Below, piece after piece: positions 13,669 through 25,691 of a stretch of 64,000 nt of DNA (the first letter of the stretch is position 1; each line of letters starts with the position of its first letter). The stretch comes from Hemileia vastatrix. Taxonomy: Eukaryota > Basidiomycota > Pucciniomycetes > Pucciniales > Zaghouaniaceae. Position numbers and translations under genes: made by a program. The notes beneath the pieces were generated by a model that did no database searches, was not told the origin of the DNA, and saw only the letters and a list, made by a program, of their open reading frames with translations. The DNA is taken from NCBI GenBank assembly GCA_030280995.1, contig JASXTE010000005.1:22308501-22372500 (forward strand), read 5' to 3'.

Positions 13669-13692
13669 AATGTCATTTTTGTTGTCACACAT

Positions 13693-14290
13693 TTTTACAT
13701 GGAATTTATATCAAAAATTGAGATTTGAGATACTAAAACTGTAAAAAATGAGTTTAATCAGTATTAATTAATAATACTGAAGACAATTTAATTGCTTACT
13801 TGTAGGTATTAAGTGAATTTAAAAGTCCCAAAAGTCAAGTATGCTTTTATGTGGTTACTTAATATAATTGGTATACAATATGTAGCCATGTTTTTATATT
13901 TAAAAAAGAAAATTTGTAAGTAATATTCTTTCTAAATATATAAAGGTTTTACAAACCAAGAAAAAGGGTTTAAAATTCCTGTTCAAAAGAAAAAATTAAT
14001 CATTTTTTATTATCTAGTTTATTATCTGCAAAGATCACAAAATTAATTGGTCTATTGACAGAATCCCACTAAGAACAATTTTTATGTTACATTAGTGGTA
14101 AAATTGTTGATTCAATATCACAATTTTATTATATAACAGGGCTTCTTTTTTTGAGATCACCATATAAGTGACACCAACCTGTTGTAATTATCCAAATATT
14201 TCTATAAGGATTTTATATACTTGTAGCCTCCTTTTGAATTTTTACTTATTGAAAGATAACCAACATAATTCCCAAGGAAAGGTCCTCAAT
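13693..14290 (-). other. A1 untranslated leader
   Basis: Non-coding region between the 5' LTR and gag, colinear with 61727-62310 of the young copy. Immediately inside the LTR the minus strand reads TTGAGGACCTTTCC, the likely primer-binding region. It does not start with the usual TGG next to the LTR. Confidence 0.6.
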
Positions 14291-15783
14291 TTTTAGGCTG
14301 AGATCAAGTACAAAGATGTGAAATAACTTTAATAGTCAGTATTCTAGAATATTTTAATGGTTCTATGTGAATAATGTAGTAAAAATCCCATAAGTATTAA
14401 AATATAACTTAATATAAGGGTCTCAGTAATTTAAATCTCACTAATTATATATGGCCTACAATCTTATAGTTGGTAGAAAAATTGATATAATAATTCATAT
14501 ACTATTCAAAGACTTTATAAGTACTATTGATATGTAATAGAATTTTATTGGTTATATACTTGATTGTAATGATAAAGAATGTAGAAAACAAGACCAAATA
14601 ACCCCTCCTTTTATCACCAATAATTCCTCCAATGAACCCCTTTATTTACAAGCTCTATACATGGCTAATGACGCCTCATTCCAGCTAATATACTTTTCCA
14701 ACAACATAAAGAGTGACAAGTAACATAATTATAATGATATCACCTGATAAAATCCTGTAGTGATAGGGATAATCTATCAAAAATAAAGAATAAGCAAAAA
14801 ATAGAGTGTATGCATGTAATACATTAAAATAAAAGACTAAAAAGTGAAACAATAAGACTAAATGTTACACAATATTAAGGGGGACTAACAGAAGAAATGA
14901 TGGGGCTATTTATGACAATAAACTATGTGAAATCCCCATTCAAAAATAACCAATATTGACTGAGAAACCACTTAAAAACCCAAGAAAGGGTGTGAGATGT
15001 GGGGTAACAACATGCAGTCCTTGAAAGGCCCTTGCATGGGTAAATTCTTGACTAATTTATGCAAATTCAAGCATGGTAGCAAATTAAAGGCACCAAGCTT
15101 GAGGTTATTAATAAAATTAGTGCATATAATAAGGTCAATGCACTTATAATTAAATTAGGACACTAAATAAGCCCCTGTTGCCTATTTTAGCCTGTTTACC
15201 CACAGTCGGAATAGAAATTGGGGTAATTATAATGTGAAAAATCTAACTTAACTAAAAATAAAGCTATTCACACAGGAAAAATGCAGGCAGTATGTGGCCA
15301 GTACACAGAAGCCATTTCTGGCATAAAAAACACTAAATTTGAAAAGTGTTATTTTTATGCTTTTGAGCAGCCAAATAAATAGTCTTAATTAAAGAAAATT
15401 GAAGTGTCAAGGTGCTTTTTTAATATTATTAAATTTATAGCGCATATAATCAGTTTTTAAGTGATTTAAAGCACATTTCTTGTTTTTCACATAGAGCAAT
15501 GAAAACAACAGCTTTAAGTGTACTTAAAAATTATTTTGCCTTATATTTAAGGTTCTTAAGATTACCCTAGAAAATTTAAACTTAATATTAAGTACATAAG
15601 ACTTGTAAAATGTGGATATATGCCTGTATATATGTGTTATAATGTCATATATTGTATTTTATCATAATTTTTCCTTATGTATACAACTTGTGTAATTTTA
15701 TTTATTGTTCCCATGTATATTCCATGTGTTTAAAATAACTTATAAGGAATTCTTACTCAGTTCTGGGGATATCCAGGCTGAAA
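14291..15783 (-). repeat. 5' LTR of A1 (family A)
   Basis: About 1.49 kb, same family as 6149-7640, abutting the leader on its left and the ATGAG duplication on its right. Confidence 0.88.
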
Positions 15784-15788
15784 ATGAG

Positions 15789-16291
15789 TAAGAGCTAGTA
15801 ATTCTTTATCATTAATTTTATAATTTAATTCTGATGCAATTAGTTTGCACAATTCAATGCAAAAGATGAAACAATTTTGTTTTGGGATTGAATTGTGATA
15901 GGAAACCTTCTATAACATGATGTTTAGCATCTGTATTAACTATTTTCAAGTCTGTATGATCAAAATATCAAAGAATTGGAGCTGGGGTTAACACAGTCTT
16001 CAATGTCTCAAATTCCATTTGCGCTATTTCTGTGAAAACAAAAGGAATATCTTTTTTATGCAGAGAAGTAAGATTTGTAATAGTTTTAGGGTAATCTTTT
16101 ATCAATCTTCTATAGAAATTAGTAAAACCTTAAAACTCTTCTAAGTAATTTAGTGTTTTTGGCTAAGGCCATCCCAAAACATTTTGAAACTTTTTATTAT
16201 TCATGACTAAAACATCAGTGGATAATGTAAAGCCCAAGTAGTCTATATATTTTAGGTTGAATTTACATTTAGTGTGTTTGACTTAAAGACC
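15789..16291 (-). pseudogene. Element C RT end and start of RNase H
   Basis: The minus strand encodes a typical Ty3 RT/RNase H junction. A YLGF motif is followed by GFTNFYRRLIKDYPKT, then LKTVLTPAPIL, then an aspartate in NTDAKHHVIEGFLSQF, corresponding to the first catalytic position of RNase H. Three or four in-frame stops make it a pseudogene. It is the direct continuation of the RT at 18912-19480: when the insertion at 16297-18906 and one TTTTT copy are discounted, the two halves meet in one frame. Its continuation to the left is at 5828-6143. Confidence 0.85.
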
Positions 16292-16296
16292 TTTTT

Positions 16297-18906
16297 TGTC
16301 AGCCTGTATATTCCCAGGACTAAGTTAAATCTGCTAATGAAATATGATAAACACATACAGTACATATTGGAACAGTAAGTAAAGGTACACAAGTTGTATA
16401 CATAAGTGAAATCAATGAGTAAACACAATATATTTTATTATAATACCTTATATACACACATATATCCACCTTTTATAAGTCTTATTTACCTAATATTAAG
16501 CTGGAGTATTTCAAGGTTATCTTAAGAGCCTTAAAAATAAGGCTGCATAATTTTTAAGTAGACTTAAAGCTGTTGTTTCATTATTTTATGGAAAAAACAT
16601 GAATTGCACTTTAAATCACTTAAAAGTTGATATATTCTGTATAAATTTAAAAATATTGAAAATGCGCCTTTAAAGATCATTTTTTCTTAATTAAGACTAT
16701 TGATTTGGCTACTTAAATGCATAAAAATAACACTTTTCAAATTTGGTGTTTTCTTTGCCAGAAATGGCCTCTGTGTACCGGCCACATACTGCCTGCATTT
16801 TTCCCATGTGAATAGCTTTATTTTTAGAAATTTTATCTTTTTCACACTTTAATTACTCCACATTGTACACCCACTATGGGGTAACATGCTAAAATATGCA
16901 ACAGGCACTTATTTAGTGTCCTAAACTAATTATAAGTGCATTGACCTCATTATATGCACTTATTGTATTAACAACCTCAAGATTGTCACCTTTAATTCAC
17001 TTACAAACTTAAATTTGCCTAAGTTAGTCAAGGATTTACCTGTTAAAGTGCCTGCCAAGAACTTCATTCAGTTACCCCACATCTCACGTCCTTTTTTGTG
17101 TTTCTCAGTGGTTTCTCAGTCAATATTGGTCATAATTGGATAGGGATTTCCCGTAACTATTTGGAATAATTATCCCCTTTATTTCTGCTGTTAATACCCC
17201 TTAATATAGTTTAATATTTAGTGTTATTCTTTCTATATTTAGTGTTTTATTTTAAGATATTACACACATATACTCTCTTTTTTGCTTATTCTTTTATTTT
17301 GATGGATTATCCCTCTTACTCCAGGATTTTGATGGTTGAAATCATTCTAATTGTGTTATTGGAAATTCCTTATGTTTATGGAAGGGTGTAATAGCTAGGA
17401 TAAGGTGTCATTGGCAGTGTATAGGACTGGTAAATCAGGAAAATACATTGAAGGATTATTGGGTATAAAAGGAGGAGGTTTTTGGTCTTATTTTCTACAT
17501 TCTTTATCATTACAATTAAAACATATAAACATTCCAAAATACATATCAATAGTACCTCTGAAATTTTTTGATAGTGTTTCAATTATTACATCGCTTTTTT
17601 TACCAACTGTAAGATTGTAACCCATTTATAAATAGTGAAATTAAAACTACTGAGACCCTTATATTGAGTTATACTCTAATACTTGTTGAATTTTACTACA
17701 GTATTCATTTAGGACCATTAAAGTATTCTAGAAAACTGAAAAATCAAGTTATTCATGTTGTATAAAGACTCTTACAGTCAGCTTGCTGTAAGCAGAATCC
17801 AAGGGAGTTGGATAAACTGAAGAAAACCATGTCCCTTTAAGTAATTAAAGAGCTCTCAATTAAATAAGTTATGACCTCTACTTTATAAGAAATGGCAAAT
17901 TACTATTTTTTATTAATGGTATTGAGATTTAGAGTCAGTGTTTTTAAATAATGAGGTTGAAAAACACAACAGTGAAGCTGTATTTAGAAAAGTTATTTAA
18001 ATGATTGAAAAATATGTTTATATGAAGCTTTTATTTTTATATGATTTAGTTGTTAAAATCTAGTCCCTGGTGATGAGACCTCTATAATGGTACCCTATAA
18101 GCTAATAAAGATGATGAGTGAATTTAATATATTTTTATGTAATAGTGTTATTTTTGTAACGGTTTTACAATTTTATAATTTGTTATGAAATAATAAAAGA
18201 TTGTTACTTATGCATTGTTGATGTTGGTTGTTATATGATGATTTTTAAGATACAAGTTTTTAGATTCTGTCTAATTTTGAGTCTACTGGCTTTATAAGCA
18301 TAGTATGTCAAGTTCCCTACTTTCCCTACTCAGAGCATTCCAGAGCTTGTCCAAAGCTTGTCTGGAGATCACCGGAGTTTGTACAGAGCTTGTATGGACT
18401 TCTGGGCTCAATTAGAACCTTTAAAATATCAATATAAAGTCTAGAAAAATTAAAGATAATAAATCTACTTCTCCTTTATAATCCATTCTAATTTTTGTAG
18501 CCTTCACAGCCCTATTAACTTAGTAAAAAATTATCAAAGCTAAGTAAATTATGAAAAATCAAAAATTTACAAAAATAATTTATATAATTATTAAAAATAG
18601 TAGTAAAATATTTTAAAATTCAACAAAAATTCCCAAAGGTTCTTGAGACTTCTTAATTTAATTTCCATTCACTTTTAAAACTATACTTGCATTTCCTGTC
18701 TGGTAATTATTCATTAAATCTTGACCTGTAAAATTAACTCTTTTTAACCACTTTTATTACTCAATTTCTATTAAAGTAACCATTTAAAATTAGATTGTCC
18801 TTTCCAATCTCAGTAATCATTTGCCAAAAATCCTTTTTATTACACCCAAGTGCAATACTAATCTTTAGACTTCCACAATGTCTCTGTACTTGAACTCAGC
18901 TTGAAA
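16297..18906 (+). repeat. Inverted family-A solo LTR with a nested insertion
   Basis: Reverse complement of the family-A LTR. It begins TGTCAGCCTGTATATTCCC and ends GTACTTGAACTCAGCTTGAA, the inverse of the LTR start. TTTTT duplications lie at 16292-16296 and 18907-18911. After subtracting the insertion at 17759-18877 it is about 1487 bp, the family length. No internal family-A sequence, primer site or polypurine tract adjoins it, so it is a solo LTR left by LTR-LTR recombination. It sits in the RT domain of element C. Confidence 0.85.
17759..18877. mobile_element. LTR-like insertion of 1.1 kb inside the inverted LTR
   Basis: The segment starts TGTATAAAG and ends TTCCACA, i.e. TG...CA termini. 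ATGT flanks both sides (17755-17758 and 18878-18881). The interrupted LTR is colinear on both sides once it is removed. It has no coding capacity and is not one of the other LTR families in the window. The simplest reading is a solo LTR of an unrelated retrotransposon. A 4 bp duplication is slightly atypical, so the edges could be off by a base. Confidence 0.55.
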
Positions 18907-18911
18907 TTTTT

Positions 18912-19480
18912 CTTGAAGATGATTAAGAACTTGTTGGACATGTTGAATATGTTCCTTAAGGGTCTTCAAAAAATTAAAAAAAAATTTCTAGATAGGGAAC
19001 TTCAAACATTTTGAAAAAATCTTAAAAGATATTGTTGACCAAAGTTTGAAAATTTAATGGCGCATTACACAATCCAAAAGGCATAACAAAATATTCAAAA
19101 CTACCAAACCTGGTATGCATTGCAGTTAAAGTTTCATGGCTTTTTGCAATAAATACATAATTTTAAGCTCCTCTAAGATCAATTTTAGAGAAAAATTTAG
19201 CACCATTAAACAAATTATGAAGTATTGACATAGGAGGAACTGGATAGGCATTCTTTTTAGTCACTGTGTTGAGTTTTCTATAATCAACACATAACCTAAG
19301 ACTTCCGTCCTTTTTCTTAAAAAAAAGAACTGAAGAGCTGGTTAGAGATTTACTAGCTCAAATGAAACCTTTTTCCAAATTCTCTGAAATTTAGTCTCAA
19401 AGAACTTAAGATTCAAGCTTTGATAAAGAATAAACGGGACCTGCCAATGGTAATGGACCTATTAAATCTATATGATAGTC
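18912..19480 (-). pseudogene. Element C reverse transcriptase, N-terminal two thirds
   Basis: The minus strand shows the canonical Ty3 RT series: LVYSLSKLE-type entry, [39 protein letters not shown] (first catalytic aspartate in KIDL), RFGSFEYFVMPFGLCNAP and FQTLVNNIF. The YxDD block follows in a shifted frame, then the TLKEHIQHVQQVLNHLQ block runs up to the TTTTT duplication. Several stops and at least one frameshift are present. The RT continues in 15789-16291 on the other side of the inserted LTR. Confidence 0.88.
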
Positions 19481-19486
19481 ATAGTG

Positions 19487-20200
19487 TCAATGAGGTGGTA
19501 ACTTGTTGACCTTATGTATTGAGAAAAAATGAAGGAGATCATGATAAACTTCTGGTAGAGTCAATTTAATGGCTTCAATATTTGTTTGGTCCTCCTCTTC
19601 ATCTTTCAAGAAGTTTTTCAAGGGTAGACCTGAATTTGGAGAGAAAAAATCAGTTACTTTGAGGCTTTTGATATCCTCTTCAAGTGAATTAGTCAAGCTA
19701 TAAATGTTAGCCAGGTACTCATTTAAAAAAGGTCAGATGCTTGCAATTAATCTGGCAGAGAAGAGTCCTCTAACAGGACTTGGTCAGACAGGTTGTTTAA
19801 CTCCCTATTGACCTGCATTGATGAATTATAAATATACTTAGAACAAGGGGTGATCAATCCCTGTGACCAATAAATTTAGGGATTCCAATTCTGTAAGAAG
19901 TCATGGCCAAGAATGGTATTTTTCATCCTTGGGGAATCCAAGACTTTTAATTCTCACTCAAAGGAGGGAAAATTCAGAAAGTTAAAAAACCCATAAAACT
20001 TTCTTACAAAACCAATACTTGGTTTCCTCTGATTCAACCAGATAAATTAGAATTTGTAAATATCTACACAGGTCAACCTGAGTTTTTTTTTCAGAAAAAG
20101 ATAGACTGATAAATGAAATTGAAGCTCCAGAGTCAATAAGAAAACTGAAGAGAAAATTCTCCTTGAAAATAATTAATCTCAAACAGTTAAGGTCAACTCC
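19487..20200 (-). pseudogene. Element C protease and protease-RT linker
   Basis: The protease active site reads FLIDSGASISFISLSF near 20130 (D-S-G-A, the retropepsin signature). The downstream linker at 19487-19696 contains LPEVYHDLLHFFS and ends KLPPH, the acidic linker that precedes the RT in Tf1-like gypsy elements. Frameshifts lie between the pieces. A degenerate zinc knuckle (CMYC...C, histidine lost) lies just upstream near 20310-20375. Confidence 0.75.
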
Positions 20201-20639
20201 AGTTTTTAGGACATGGAGGTTCTGCGAACTTGGAGAAATAAAATATTTTACTTTTCACACAAATAAAATATTCACTAGTTATTTGGCTTGGAACCATTAC
20301 CTTCTCAATCCTTTAATTTTGCACATTCATCCAACTTATTTTTAAATCTACAATACATACACAACCCATTATCTGCTCTTATTTTTTCTCTCAAATTCCT
20401 TTGACTCCCCTTTTGGATCTAATACCTTACTAATATCACCAGGAGTTGAGACTTTTGGATCAAGAATTATCCTTAACTTTTGGATTAGGTTTGGATTGGG
20501 TGGATGATAATGATTGGGCTAGTTGTGGGTGATTAAAAGAAGGCCCTGATTTAAAATTAGAACCATGAGATTTATGAGTGTGACCTCTTTGTTGAACTCA
20601 TCCCTGATGAAAGCCATCAAGTTTGAGGGTCCTATCAAT

Positions 20640-21320
20640 TAAATCCATTAAGTTCACCATTTTTTTGACCATGAAGATTAAATTGGTCCATAATTTTCAA
20701 AGGGAGTCCCTTTTTGAAATGATACTTTAAAGCTGCATCATTTCAACTTACTTGAGTTTGAAGAGCCCTGAAATTTGAGATGCATTCAGAAGCTTTCCCA
20801 TTATTGTTCATGCTAAGGAAATCAAGTTCAATTTCTGTGTTATTGGTTTTGTTGGGATCACCAAACAACATAAAAATTTGATCTTTGAATTTCTCCCAAT
20901 TATTAACAAGAAAATAGGTTTCCATCAAAGAGAGAATAAGTAAATAAGGTTTGAACTGTTGTGATGCTTTTCCAGATAAGAATGAAGAGAGATAAATAAC
21001 CTTTGAGAAATTGGTATTAAAGGTTTGAGGGTCATTATGGAACAATAACTTCCAAATTTGAAAGAAAGGTCACAATCTGTCTGCATTTTCTCCATCAAAT
21101 TTATCCAGAGTTCTCATTGAAGGAGTTTTTTAATTTAGATCCCTTAAAAGAAGTTTGGAATTGAAATTTGATTTTATTAGGAGTTTCATGAATTCTTCCA
21201 ATGAAGAAGCTGGGCCAGGTTCTGAAGATTAGCTTGAAGGTTTTGGTATCCAGGGCTGATGATATCCTCATGCATATGGTGTCCTTGCCTTCTTCCTCAC
21301 TAGAGTTTTGCAAAATCCTG
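20640..21320 (-). pseudogene. Element C Gag
   Basis: A retrotransposon Gag domain is visible: FHNDPQTFNTNFSKVIYLSSF, then LSGKASQQFKPYL, NNWEKFKDQIFMLFGDPNK, and after a break ALKYHFKKGLP. This is the usual order of the capsid-like Retrotrans_gag family (the SFL.G.A..W...L and F...L...FGD blocks). One stop splits the core near 20743. The N-terminal part above 21101 is out of frame. Confidence 0.75.
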
Positions 21321-21455
21321 AGGAATCTCCTCCACAGATTGGATTTAGTTTTCCTTTTCCCTTATCTCAAGAGGTTCAAGAGAGTGAGTGCAAGAAAAAA
21401 GGTTGTGATGCTGGTGGCCAATCTCTGGCACAATCCCTAGTAATAGTGCCCAGAG

Positions 21456-21666
21456 GAGGAGTGTGTTATATGGGTTCCATTTAGACTTAGCACCTGGAAG
21501 TACATAGTAGTGCAAAAGATTGAGAACTATGGAGAATTAAATTATACTTTCACTGGACATCCTACGTGCAAGGTTGAGGTTGATCCTGAGTAAGTGAGAT
21601 TAGAAAAGAAAATTGAGAACTACTTTGAAGTGAAGAGGATTACTTTGAGGGAGCGGTTTGAAGATA
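21456..21666 (+). pseudogene. Unrecognised coding-like fragment
   Basis: A plus-strand frame reads like protein (contains STWKYIVVQKIENYGELNYT, then TGHPTCKVEVDPE, one stop, then EVKRITLRERFEDM). It ends at the LTR of element B. Neither the family nor any relation to element C could be established. It may be a fragment of another repeat. Confidence 0.25.
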
Positions 21667-22883
21667 TGTCAAAATGAAATTGATATAGCTTCAAGATAGG
21701 TTCAAGAAGAATATTAATGTATGTTTTAAAGTAAAACACAATTATTATAACTAATCTTACAAAAGGTTAGAACTTAATAATCATAGAAAGGTTTTAGTAA
21801 TTTAAGATTGATTAATAATTGATTATTAAGGAATGTAGGAAACAATAATAGGCTTATATAATTTCAACTATTATCACAATGATATTATAATTTAATTCTA
21901 AGGAACATCAAACCCATCCAATCAATTTTATAGATAACTCCACCTTACATTGACCTGCTTACTAAACCATCATTACCCTATTACAGACCTTCAAATATAA
22001 CCCATAGATCCTTTAACTGTACTCTCTACCTACTCACGGACCTTTCATTACCCTCAGAAACACAATAACACAGCATTTTAGAATTTTTCATTAACCATAG
22101 CACTAGTACACCACACACTCACACTTATAATTGAAAAGTATAATCATATATGATTTTCTAATTTATAATGCAAGATTTAGATAATGCAGTTGATAGTGCA
22201 GTTAAAATAAAGACACACAAAAAGAAAATTCAGTGGCTATGTAAATGTGAATTCTGCACTTTATGTATGGATTGGTGTACTGGATTACTGACTAAAAAGG
22301 TTAACTTTTACTTGGAGTGTCACATGGCACATTTCAGCTGAAAGTGTAGAAGAACTTAAAAACAAGAGACAAAGGGAACAGTATGCAATACAAATAAATA
22401 CACATGTTAAAATAGAGTATAAGATAAGAAAGAACAAAGGGATAGGAGTGATATAAATAAATACACAGCTTAGAAATATAATAGAGATGAGGAAGAAGCA
22501 AGAAAAAATATCTGTGTAAGATACAAAAAGAAGAATAAACATACATAAAAACATAACTATAAATGGTAGAAACAAGATATGAGATAAAATTAGGAAGATT
22601 AAGGAAAGTGAACATAAACAGGGTCAAGGGCATGGAAAAAGGGTATAAGATAGAATAAAGAAAGTATAAAGAGAGAGAATATGTAAATGAATGTAAATAA
22701 ATAAAATTAAATAAAATATAAAGAGGTGATTTTTCCCTAGAGATCACCATCTATTTTACACACCAATTTATATAAACGCTATTTTGAGTTGCTACTACTG
22801 TAGTCCCTTAAAAGACACTCTACAATAATTATTATAGTTTCCCTTCTATATTGAGTGAGACACTCCATAGAAAATACTGTTTA

Positions 22884-24058
22884 CTTCAGCCTAGATATCC
22901 CTAGGACTGCATAATTATTATACTTAAAATAAGATAACCTTAAGTACATTAAGCTTATATCTTAAAAATAAAGTTAAAACAATAATATATATGATTATAT
23001 TACATATATATAATTATTACTCTATTATATAAATTATAATAGTTTAAATAGCTCATCCATAGCCTAATAATACTTATTAAGGTGTTAATGTAGTCATAAT
23101 ATACTTATCTTAAGTGATATTAAGTAATTATTGACATACATAAGCTTATATGTATACATAAATCTCATATTCAGTGAAATATGCAGTATATTATGTATAT
23201 TTAGGTATATAAGTGGGTTTTAGCCTCTTAATAGCCTATAAACTTTGTTTTTCTGCTTATTTTAGGTCATATGGACATATCCAGTGGACTCACTATGCCT
23301 ACAGAAGCATAAACATCTATTTCAGGTGAATACACTCAGGCTGGACAACTTAATCTGCTTCCTTGGATGGATATTCACAGATTTATGGGTTGGGAGGTCA
23401 TTTCTGGGTTAATATGGATGCTTGGGGATGCTATTGTGGGCCTGTAAATTTCATTTTTTTCCTTTATATGCTTTGGGTTTCATTATATTCTCTTTGGATG
23501 AGTTATCTTACCTGTTTCTTTATGGTATCCGCTTTTATCTGGATTTTCTATTTATGGTATGGGTCTGTGTTATCATTAATTGTGATGCAGGGTCCTTACT
23601 GGAGGTCTGGGTGTTGAATCTGCTTGAAGTGGAAGCCATGGGGAGTTTATGTGCCCTCAAAGTGCTCTAATTGCTGGGGATAGCAGTGACATCATCTGGA
23701 TTGAAGGTCTGTGCACTCCAGTGGATTTTGGTATAAGTATGGGAGGATTTTAACGGTTATTAGAAATCATTTACTTACTACAATTCAAATAAACATTATA
23801 ACACAATTATTATTATTCAAAGATATATTATAAAGCCATTATAAATTGATATTATCTTTATATAAGCTATAACTATATTATATTCATCTATTTTCCACCA
23901 CTAGCATGCATTTAAATCCAAGTACTGTGAGTTTTATTTGAGAATAACTATTTTATTAGTTGTCCCCTGAGGTTTAATCACTAAATAATTTATTAAAAAA
24001 GTAGTAGGACCTTTAATAAATACTATTAAATCATACTTAAATATTAGATACACTGACA
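22884..24058 (+). repeat. 5' LTR of element D
   Basis: Near-identical to 27720-28893. The first bases TGTCAG have mutated to CTTCAG. It ends CACTGACA. Confidence 0.92.
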
Positions 24059-24567
24059 ATTGGGGTTCTACCCTTAGTTTTTACTTATTATTTAGTATAA
24101 GCCTTGGGATGTGATTTTTACTTTAGTATAGCTCAAAACAAACCAAATATTTGGGTCTGCTGCATATTAGTGGGTCATCATGACTCAGTGATTGCAGAAA
24201 AGAACCCTTATAATAATTGTACTAATTTTTATAATAAAAATTAGGTATTTACAGTGGTAACTGTACCCAATATAAACCCAATGTCACTTGGTATTTGGTC
24301 ACCAATATAACACCCAATTAAATTGGTATTTGGTTAAAGCTTGGTAAGCTATTAATTAACTCTTATAAAAGTCTAGTTAAACTTATTATTTTATATTTTA
24401 ACAGATTTTTTGGAATTTTTATTACATTTTATTTAAATGAATAAATATTTAAATTCAGGGTAAGCTCCAGTGCTTTTTATTAGTAATAACATTGCTAATA
24501 CTTTTAATCTACTAGTTCCAATAGGTTTTCCTTTCTGTAGACGTAATATATTGTTATTTTTATCAAT
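24059..24567 (+). other. Element D leader with primer-binding site
   Basis: Starts with a two-base spacer and TGGGGTTCTACCC (24061-24073), which fits the 3' end of a tRNA complement. The rest is AT-rich leader without a gene. Confidence 0.6.
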
Positions 24568-24588
24568 ATGAGTTCTCCCCAGGATAAT

Positions 24589-24646
24589 GTAAGTGAACAG
24601 CCTGCTTATAATACTAGGTCTAAAGCTAACAAAAACATTGCTCCAG
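24589..24646 (+). other. Element D intron-like segment 1 (58 nt)
   Basis: Begins GTAAGT, contains AGCTAACA as a good branch point 18 nt before the end and finishes CTCCAG. Same position and length as 61648-61705 in family A. Confidence 0.45.
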
Positions 24647-25106
24647 GACATAACCATGGAGGGTCAGTCATACCCCAGGCAGAGCAAATGAGCATAGATG
24701 AAAAAGACGCCCTCTTAAAAAAGATTACTATAAAAAAGATGTCTCCTCCTCTTCAGGGTCAACTATCCCATCTGGCAAAACAGGTATTGAAGTTGGAGGA
24801 ATCAAAGTCCCTTATGCTCAAGGAGGTAGAGCAATTACAGAACAATTGCAAGGTAGGATTTCAGCAGATGAACCAATCATTGGCAGAGCTAAAGGGAGGC
24901 CAGCCAAATCAGCAACCCCCTACCCCAGGAGGGTCACATCACTCCCAGGAGAAAATACTGGTAGACAAATGGAAGTGGGATTGGTTCCATCAACAATGGG
25001 CCAGTCACAACTGCAAGAAGGATCCTCCTCCTCATCAGACTTCCTCAGTTCACCCCTACAAGGGGAAAAAAAGGTTCCAAAAATCAAGGCTCACACAAAT
25101 CCCATG

Positions 25107-25158
25107 GTATGTAGATTACCCTCTCAGATTGAACACAATACTGATAATTACAATGTAG
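25107..25158 (+). other. Element D intron-like segment 2 (52 nt)
   Basis: Begins GTATGT, contains TACTGATAA and ends TGTAG. It follows the IPW of the coiled-coil/WxWxW frame, as in families A and E. Length is 1 mod 3, like all other copies. Confidence 0.45.
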
Positions 25159-25691
25159 GTAATATTATTGATGTCAAATCTGTGCAGAAAATAGAGGAGG
25201 ACTTAAGAAAATTAGGTTTTAATGTAGATACACCTGACTTGTCTTTTGTCAATAACAACAGTAGTATTTGTAATACAGTTAATCCTCAGTTGGCACCACT
25301 TACTAGTGAGATGAGAAGTTCACAAGAGAGTGAAAGAATCGAGAAGGAAGACATGGAGTATTTTAACAATAATCCAACAGTCCATAGAATTGTTTCAGCA
25401 TTGTGGAATAGAATGACTGATTGTGAGGAACAGACAGTTAAGCTCAAAAGTGATACAATTTCATCTTTAACATTAAATATTTCTCAACTGGCAACACGTA
25501 ATAAAGAATTAGAGAATGAACATTTGTCTCTAACTCTTAAATATGATTCATTGAATGGTAAATATAATGAAATTTCAAACAAATTCTGTGAGTTGGAAAA
25601 ATTGTATGAAAAACATTTATTGAAAACTGAATAAAGAACTAAGTTATATTTTGCCCAGACAAATCAAAGTGTCTCTGAGCTACTACAAAGA

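Larger units (their letters stand above)
7821..13692 (-). pseudogene. A1 gag-pol pseudogene
   Basis: Minus-strand relic of the polyprotein that is nearly intact in the copy at 55854-61726. Recognisable pieces: Gag N-terminus (13692-13417), Gag core (12598-11708), zinc-knuckle and protease region (11675-11047), RT (10827-10351), RNase H and HHCC integrase (9499-8936), integrase catalytic core (8833-8537) and the GPY/chromodomain-like C terminus (8144-7821). Frameshifts and stops separate nearly every piece. The zinc knuckle is damaged and several catalytic motifs are out of frame, so no active product is expected. The start is the ATG at 13692, equivalent to 61726 in the young copy. Confidence 0.85.
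6149..15783 (-). mobile_element. Full-length Ty3/gypsy element A1 (family A), degenerate, inserted in C
   Basis: Two LTRs of 1492 and 1493 bp flank a decayed minus-strand gag-pol. The element is bordered by the 5 bp duplication ATGAG (6144-6148 and 15784-15788). Terminal TGTCAG/CTGACA have mutated to TTTCAG/CTGATA on the left and TTTTAG/CTGAAA on the right. The internal region aligns along its whole length with the young element at 54171-63812, so structure and domain order can be read from that copy. It interrupts the RNase H domain of element C. Confidence 0.9.
5828..21666 (-). mobile_element. Ty3/gypsy element C, old, fragmented by later insertions
   Basis: Read leftwards, the order is gag (about 21320-20640), damaged zinc knuckle (about 20375-20310), protease (about 20180-20000), RT (about 19480-18912 and 16291), start of RNase H (to 15789) and end of RNase H (6143-5828). 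The two interruptions are explained exactly by insertions with target duplications: TTTTT at 16292-16296/18907-18911 and ATGAG at 6144-6148/15784-15788. Its motifs ([17 protein letters not shown]) differ from those of A, B, D and E (CGDYRALN, MPFGPKNAP), so it is a separate lineage, closer to the common fungal Tf1-like type. Neither LTR was identified. It is the oldest layer of the nest. Confidence 0.75.
24568..25634 (+). pseudogene. Element D Gag N-terminal region in two frames
   Basis: The ATG at 24568 opens a 196-codon frame: an N-terminal YNTRSKA motif, a coiled coil (about residues 40-105, containing LSHLAKQVLKLEES and VEQLQNNCKVGFQQMNQSL) and the motif KWKWDW near residue 135, then HPYKGKKR and IPW. 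A second frame (24846-25634, no ATG at its left edge) takes over and carries a second coiled coil (KELENEHLSLTLKYDSLNGK). The first frame matches the alternative frame of family A, the second its main frame. Intron-like segments lie at 24589-24646 and 25107-25158. A 13-base difference from family A after the N-terminal motif changes the phase, so this old copy is probably not translatable as it stands. Confidence 0.7.

Noticed and set aside
22285..22750. Minus-strand frames rich in Tyr, Leu, Ser and Phe
   Set aside because: They arise from A-rich LTR DNA of element B and show no domain pattern.
23363..23670. Hydrophobic Trp/Phe/Leu-rich frames in the LTR of D, repeated at 28205-28507
   Set aside because: Both copies lie in the two LTRs of the same element, so their similarity is not independent evidence. 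The two copies also differ by shifts and start positions.
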